64,000 nucleotides of DNA, taken from assembly GCF_008017825.1 (NCBI RefSeq), contig NZ_VRLS01000040.1, forward strand, positions 77,943 through 141,942, given 5' to 3'. This DNA comes from Mesonia sp008017825 (GTDB lineage: Bacteria > Bacteroidota > Bacteroidia > Flavobacteriales > Flavobacteriaceae). Under the pieces are notes generated by a model that was not told the DNA's origin, made no database searches, and worked only from the letters and a program-made list of their open reading frames with translations. Below are positions 59,687-64,000 of the stretch, one piece after another. Both the position numbers and the translations under genes were made by a program. Position 1 is the first letter of the stretch. The number at the start of each line of letters is the position of its first letter.

Positions 59687-60991
59687 TTACTTCTTGTAAT
59701 TATCATTCCAGTTTTTCACAAAAGGTTGATCTCTTAATCTGCCTACGGCTTTTGCCACCAACATAGATACCGATGCATCTCCTGTTACATTTACTGTTGT
59801 TCTACACATATCTAAAGGTCTATCTATTGCAAAAATAAGAGCTAAACCAGCTTCAGGGATTCCTGCTTGTGCAAGTACGATAACTAACATGACCATTCCT
59901 GCTCCAGGAACAGCGGCAGAACCTATGGAAGCTAAAGTAGCTGTAGCTATGATACCTAATTGGGTAGTAAATGAAAGATCCATACCAAATGCTTGTGCAA
60001 TAAACACTGCAGCCACAGCTTGATATAAGCTGGTACCGTCCATATTAATTGTCGCTCCAATTGGTAATACAAAACTAGAAACCTCTTTCTCTACACCCAA
60101 GTGCTCTTCTACCCTTTCCATAGTTACTGGTAAAGTAGCTGCACTAGAACTCGTTGAAAATGCTAAGAGTTGTGCAGGAGAAATTCCGTTAAGAAAAAAT
60201 TTAGGAGATTTCTTAGTAAATATCCATACGATTAATATATAAACACCAATCATCAATAACAAGCCTGAAATTACACATAGTGCGTACATGGCTAAGGCGG
60301 CAAATAAATCGGCACTTGGAGATTCAACTACTAGAGCAGCTAATAGAGCAAAAACCCCATAAGGTGCGGCAAGCATAATGATATCAATCATTTTTAAAAT
60401 CACTTCATTAAAGCCATCAAAGAAAGATTTTACAGGTTGCGCTGTTTTTTCGGGGATGAGAATAAGTCCAATTCCAAAGAAGATAGCAAAGAAAATAACT
60501 TGTAACATATTAGAGTTACTAGAAGAAGCTCCAATTATATTTCCTGGAACAATATCTACTAAGGCCTGTAAGGGTCCTGCATTTTTTTGTTTTTCGGCAT
60601 CTTGTCGTTTTAAATCTGCTTCTCCCCCATAACTTGCCACTAATTCTTCTCTAGTTTCTTCGGTAATGGTGTTTCCTGGTTTTACTAGGTTTACTACTCC
60701 TAAGCCAATAGAAACAGCTATTATGGTAGTAGCAATGTAGGTAAGAATGGTTCGAGCTCCCATTTGGGAAAGTTTAGAAATATCTTTTAAATCTGATACC
60801 CCTTTAATTAATGAAGCCAAAATTAACGGTACAGCTATTAGTTTTAGTGCATTGATAAAAATGGTTCCGAAAGGTTTTATCCAATTACTGATAAAGCCCG
60901 AACCCCATTCAAAGTTGCTTAAAATCAATGCGAATATAACTCCGAGAGCCATTCCTAATAATATTTGCCAGTGTAATGCTAATTTCTTCAT
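59687..60991 (-). CDS. Dicarboxylate/amino acid:cation symporter (DAACS, GltP-type)
   Basis: 434 residues. About 8 helices with family motifs: TSSSAATLPVTM (serine-rich reentrant loop), NMDGTSLYQA, and a DRPLDMCRTTVNVTGD stretch with the cation/substrate-binding residues. Takes up glutamate, aspartate or C4-dicarboxylates with H+ or Na+. 16 bases downstream of aroC on the same strand, probably co-transcribed. Confidence 0.93.
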   Translation of the reverse strand: MKKLALHWQILLGMALGVIFALILSNFEWGSGFISNWIKPFGTIFINALKLIAVPLILASLIKGVSDLKDISKLSQMGARTILTYIATTIIAVSIGLGVVNLVKPGNTITEETREELVASYGGEADLKRQDAEKQKNAGPLQALVDIVPGNIIGASSSNSNMLQVIFFAIFFGIGLILIPEKTAQPVKSFFDGFNEVILKMIDIIMLAAPYGVFALLAALVVESPSADLFAALAMYALCVISGLLLMIGVYILIVWIFTKKSPKFFLNGISPAQLLAFSTSSSAATLPVTMERVEEHLGVEKEVSSFVLPIGATINMDGTSLYQAVAAVFIAQAFGMDLSFTTQLGIIATATLASIGSAAVPGAGMVMLVIVLAQAGIPEAGLALIFAIDRPLDMCRTTVNVTGDASVSMLVAKAVGRLRDQPFVKNWNDNYKK

Positions 60992-61007
60992 TTAAATAAA
61001 AATAATT

Positions 61008-62069
61008 TTATGAATTAAATCTTCTTTGTAATAAAATAAAGTCTGCTAAAACCAATGCTGCCATAGCTTCAACTATTGGAACAGCTCTAGGAACTACACA
61101 AGGATCATGTCTTCCTTTGCCTTGCATCTCAACAGTTTCGCCTTTATTGTTTATGGTAGTTTGCTTTTGAATTAAAGTAGCAACAGGCTTAAAAGCTACT
61201 TTAAAATAAATAGGCATTCCGTTAGAAATCCCACCTTGAATACCTCCACTATAATTGGTTGTAGTTTTTTTAGCAGATGTAAATGCATCATTATGCTCAC
61301 TACCTCTCATTTTTGAACCTTCAAAACCACTACCGTATTCAAATCCTTTTACAGCGTTTATAGAAAGCATGGCCTTTCCTAAATTGGCGTGTAATTTATC
61401 AAAAACTGGTTCTCCCAAACCGGTTGGGACATTTTCAATGACACAAGAAATAATTCCGCCAAGGCTATCTCCCTCTTTTTTAACAGAAGTAATTAAAGAT
61501 TCCATTTTTGAGGCTAGATTAGCATTAGGACATCGTACTACATTGTTTTCAATCTCTGTAAAATCTATAGGATTTTCTTCTGTTAACTGAATTTCACCTA
61601 CCCCGCTTGTATATGCAGTAATTTTAATATCGGTTAGAAAAAGTTTTGCAATTGCCCCTGCAACTACTCTACAAACGGTTTCTCTAGCACTAGACCTTCC
61701 GCCTCCTCTATAATCACGTTCACCATATTTCTCGTCATACGTGAAATCGGCATGGCTAGGTCTGTAAACGTCTTTAATGTGATCATAGTCTTTAGATTTC
61801 TGATTGGTGTTTTTAACCACAAAACCAATTGGAGTTCCCGTAGTTTTCCCTTCAAAAATTCCTGAATAAAATTCTACTTCATCGGCCTCTTTTCGTTGAG
61901 TAACAATTTTTGACTGACCTGGTTTCCTCCTTTTTAATTCTTTCTGAATAAAATCGAAGTCTATCACAACTCCCGAAGGACAACCTTCAATAATACCACC
62001 TAATGCTTCTCCGTGAGATTCGCCAAACGTGGTGAGTTGAAATAAAGTACCAATAGAATTTCCTGCCAT
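61008..62069 (-). CDS. aroC: Chorismate synthase
   Basis: 353 residues from the ATG at 62069 (MAGNSIGTLFQLTTFGESHG); a TTG two codons upstream is not needed. Motifs GESHG, RRKPGQS, GGRSSARETVCRV, and the C-terminal RHDPCVVPRAVPI. Last shikimate step: EPSP to chorismate, with reduced FMN. Shared transcript with the symporter gene. Confidence 0.97.
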   Translation of the reverse strand: MAGNSIGTLFQLTTFGESHGEALGGIIEGCPSGVVIDFDFIQKELKRRKPGQSKIVTQRKEADEVEFYSGIFEGKTTGTPIGFVVKNTNQKSKDYDHIKDVYRPSHADFTYDEKYGERDYRGGGRSSARETVCRVVAGAIAKLFLTDIKITAYTSGVGEIQLTEENPIDFTEIENNVVRCPNANLASKMESLITSVKKEGDSLGGIISCVIENVPTGLGEPVFDKLHANLGKAMLSINAVKGFEYGSGFEGSKMRGSEHNDAFTSAKKTTTNYSGGIQGGISNGMPIYFKVAFKPVATLIQKQTTINNKGETVEMQGKGRHDPCVVPRAVPIVEAMAALVLADFILLQRRFNS

Positions 62070-62241
62070 GAGCAATTTTTAACAAATGTAAATTTTTAGA
62101 AAGATAATTAAAAGTTCTAGTTAACTAAACTTTAATCTAAAAAATACAGATTAGATATAACTTTTTGTTTAACAACACTTAATACTATAGAAATAATAAC
62201 CCTTCAAATAAAACTCATCTTTGCATGCAAATTAATAGTTA

Positions 62242-63078
62242 ATGAAAAAAAGAAAAGTCGAACTCGTTGTAATATCTGATGTGCATTTAGGTACTTTTGG
62301 ATGCCACGCAAAAGAGCTTTTACTTTATTTGAATAGCATAAAGCCCAAGAAACTCATCTTAAATGGGGATATTATAGATATTTGGCAATTTAGAAAACGA
62401 TATTTTCCTAAATCTCATCTCGAGGTCATAAAAAAAATTATAGATCTTTCGGCTAATGGAACTGAAGTGATTTATATCACAGGAAATCATGATGATTTAC
62501 TTCGGAAGTTTTGTGACGTTAAAATGGGAAAGATCTCTTTAGTAAATAAAGTTGTGCTTAACCTTGACGGAAAAAAAGCATGGTTTTTTCACGGTGATGT
62601 GTTTGATGCATCTATACAAAACGCAAAATGGCTTGCAAAGCTTGGTGGTTGGGGCTATGATATTCTTATTTTAATTAATAGGTTTCTTAATTGGTGGTTA
62701 TTAAAATTTAAAAGAGAAAAATTCTCTCTTTCTAAGAAAATTAAAAATGGTGTAAAAAAAGCAGTAAAACATATAAATGATTTTGAAGAAGTAGCTTCAG
62801 ATTTAGCAATAGAAAAGAACTATAAATATGTAATCTGTGGTCATATTCATCAGCCTCAAATTGTACGAAAGGTGAACAGAAACGGTACTTGTTTATATTT
62901 AAACTCAGGTGATTGGGTAGAAAACCTTACTTCTTTAGAGTACCATCAAAAGCGTTGGAAGTTGCATCAATTCCGTAAAGAAGATTATGCAAACCTTCAC
63001 CAAGAAGAAATCGAAAAGGATGTAAAAACCGAATTTCAGGATTTATTAGCTGCCATTACAATCACGACACCTAAATGA
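62242..63078 (+). CDS. UDP-2,3-diacylglucosamine diphosphatase-like metallophosphatase (LpxH type)
   Basis: 278 residues. Calcineurin-type metal motifs VISDVHLGTFGC, LNGDIIDIWQF, TGNHDD, HGDVFD and CGHIHQPQ. The pattern fits the LpxH-like family of Bacteroidota, which forms lipid X in lipid A synthesis, but other substrates are possible. Two upstream palindromic or promoter-like patches were seen, none convincing. Confidence 0.85.
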   Translation: MKKRKVELVVISDVHLGTFGCHAKELLLYLNSIKPKKLILNGDIIDIWQFRKRYFPKSHLEVIKKIIDLSANGTEVIYITGNHDDLLRKFCDVKMGKISLVNKVVLNLDGKKAWFFHGDVFDASIQNAKWLAKLGGWGYDILILINRFLNWWLLKFKREKFSLSKKIKNGVKKAVKHINDFEEVASDLAIEKNYKYVICGHIHQPQIVRKVNRNGTCLYLNSGDWVENLTSLEYHQKRWKLHQFRKEDYANLHQEEIEKDVKTEFQDLLAAITITTPK

Positions 63079-63121
63079 AGAAATTAAAAAAAATCTATAT
63101 ATTTGGGGAAATTATAACCCT

Positions 63122-63922
63122 ATGAAACTACGAATATTAAGTATTGCTTTGGTGATGATCAGTCTATTTTCATGTTCATCTGATGATACATCGGTTAACG
63201 ATACCAATAACAGTGATTACTTCCCTTTAACTACGGGAAATGAATGGAATTACAGCAACTCCTCCCAGACTCAAGGAGAGCAAGAAGTTACCAATGACGA
63301 GAAGCTCACAATAACATCAGAAAATGATAATGCTTATGCTTTTAATTCTTCTGCAGATCCGTTAGAAAGAGGGATCATTACTGGTATTTTGGCAAATGGT
63401 AGTCTTTCAAAACAAAACGGCCAATTGGTTTATAATGGAGAGTATGTAGTAGATCTTAGTCTTTATAATTTAGACAATTTAACCATACCGCTTACAGATT
63501 TGGTCGTGTATGATATCAATGCTTCTGCTGGTGAAAATCTATCTAACATTTCAAATACCATCGACCAAACTTTTAATATCCAAGGGCAAGAAATTCCCTT
63601 AGTTATAGAATATTCTTTAAATACACAGCAAAATGAAATTCTTGAAAGTTATAGCGTAAGTGGAACTTCTTATGATAATGTTTTGAAATCTAGCGTTTCA
63701 TTAACTTTAGAAGTTAATGCTAATATCATAGTTTCCATCCCGCTTTTAGAAGAGCAAGAAGTGTTAAGTTCTTCAAATTATTACGCAGAAAATATCGGAC
63801 TTATATTTAGTGAAAATCAAGCTAATTATAATTTTGAAGACCTTTCTCAATTTGGCGTTCCTAATATGGATTCTATAAAAATAGATTCATCACAATCTAT
63901 TGAATCATATATAATTAATTAA
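63122..63922 (+). CDS. Lipoprotein of unknown function
   Basis: 266 residues. Lipoprotein signal (LFSCSS, Cys18), a short Ser/Asp/Asn-rich linker, then a beta-rich domain starting FPLTTGNEWNYS, a start shared by a group of Bacteroidota lipoproteins (DUF-type). No catalytic motif. Not recognised beyond that. Follows the LpxH-like gene by 43 bases. Confidence 0.72.
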   Translation: MKLRILSIALVMISLFSCSSDDTSVNDTNNSDYFPLTTGNEWNYSNSSQTQGEQEVTNDEKLTITSENDNAYAFNSSADPLERGIITGILANGSLSKQNGQLVYNGEYVVDLSLYNLDNLTIPLTDLVVYDINASAGENLSNISNTIDQTFNIQGQEIPLVIEYSLNTQQNEILESYSVSGTSYDNVLKSSVSLTLEVNANIIVSIPLLEEQEVLSSSNYYAENIGLIFSENQANYNFEDLSQFGVPNMDSIKIDSSQSIESYIIN

Positions 63923-63979
63923 ATTTATAGAGGTCAGTATATAAATACTTATCTTTAAGGTCAATAAATATGATGTAAT

Positions 63980-64000
63980 ATGAACATTTTTAAAGGACAA
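63980..64000 (+). CDS. Start of a further gene, possibly an IS1595-type transposase
   Basis: ATG at 63980 opens MNIFKGQ and runs to the window end. The opening resembles IS1595-family transposases (M-x-I/V-F-K-G-Q), and the 40 bases before it include GGTCAGTATATAAATAC and AAGGTCA, which may belong to an element end. Seven residues are too few for a firm call. Confidence 0.22.

Noticed and set aside
61255..61590. 111-codon plus-strand frame
   Set aside because: Antisense to aroC, no independent signals.
1..64000. CRISPR arrays, tRNA or rRNA genes
   Set aside because: No regularly spaced repeats and no tRNA-like cloverleaf or rRNA segments were recognised in the intergenic spaces.

Overview
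The window is a stretch of chromosome from a low-GC member of the Bacteroidota, almost certainly family Flavobacteriaceae. The signs are: AT-rich codon use; few Shine-Dalgarno sites but several TAnnTTTG -7 boxes; a protein with a C-terminal type IX secretion (T9SS) sorting domain; many lipoproteins and secreted proteins beginning with a Gln-Val-Gly-Ile-type motif; a fused E1 alpha/beta dehydrogenase; and the order parE - small membrane protein - parC. No tRNA, rRNA, CRISPR array or prophage is visible. The last 20 bases may be the start of a transposase gene.

Layout. 1-2.9 kb: two-component system (5' end cut by the window) and an SdiA-regulated-type protein. 2.9-5.3 kb: Lrp/AsnC regulator, an M14 carboxypeptidase and a divergent XRE regulator, separated by an array of five GTTTAC-N4-GTAAAC palindromes. 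5.3-11.5 kb: small lipoprotein, a decayed terC, then (minus strand) parE, a PH-like membrane protein, parC and mscL. 11.5-19.7 kb: TPR hybrid histidine kinase, ychF, cold shock protein, msrA-like gene, lipoprotein esterase, mepB-like gene. 19.8-22.7 kb: VF530 protein, DEAD-box helicase, GNAT acetyltransferase, upp. 22.8-27.6 kb: a minus-strand electrophile/redox group (MFS, Crp/Fnr regulator, DJ-1-like, Old Yellow Enzyme, zinc alcohol dehydrogenase). 27.7-31.4 kb: small hydrophilic protein, recQ, a second DEAD-box helicase.

31.5-41.4 kb is the most interesting region: a tightly coupled, all plus-strand operon that looks like a Bacteroidota version of the Pel exopolysaccharide system. It holds a PelF-type glycosyltransferase, a PelG-type membrane transporter with an extra N-terminal domain, a free-standing secreted PelA-like glycoside hydrolase, a large polytopic membrane protein of unknown function, a lipoprotein fusing a PelA-like deacetylase (DUF2194 type) to PelB-like TPRs, and an outer-membrane beta-barrel. 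The barrel reading frame has no signal peptide and continues the preceding gene after a -1 shift. The two together would make one protein of about 1,329 residues (deacetylase-TPR-barrel), split here by an apparent one-base lesion or a programmed frameshift. No PelD-type c-di-GMP receptor and no PelC are seen.

41.4-64 kb is mostly housekeeping: ArsC-like protein, hibernation factor, OmpA and lipocalin lipoproteins, branched-chain/pyruvate-type E1 dehydrogenase, T9SS cargo protein, 2OG-Fe(II) oxygenase, SUI1-type factor, nucleoside phosphorylase, ppk1, a cytosolic substrate-binding-protein homologue, ung, a Smr-less MutS2 homologue, two tandem lamin-tail/QVxINT secreted proteins, a dicarboxylate symporter, aroC, an LpxH-like phosphatase and a lipoprotein. 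GC-rich words (GCTTnCGCGGAA and TTCCGCCAAGG) recur across the window against the AT-rich background.
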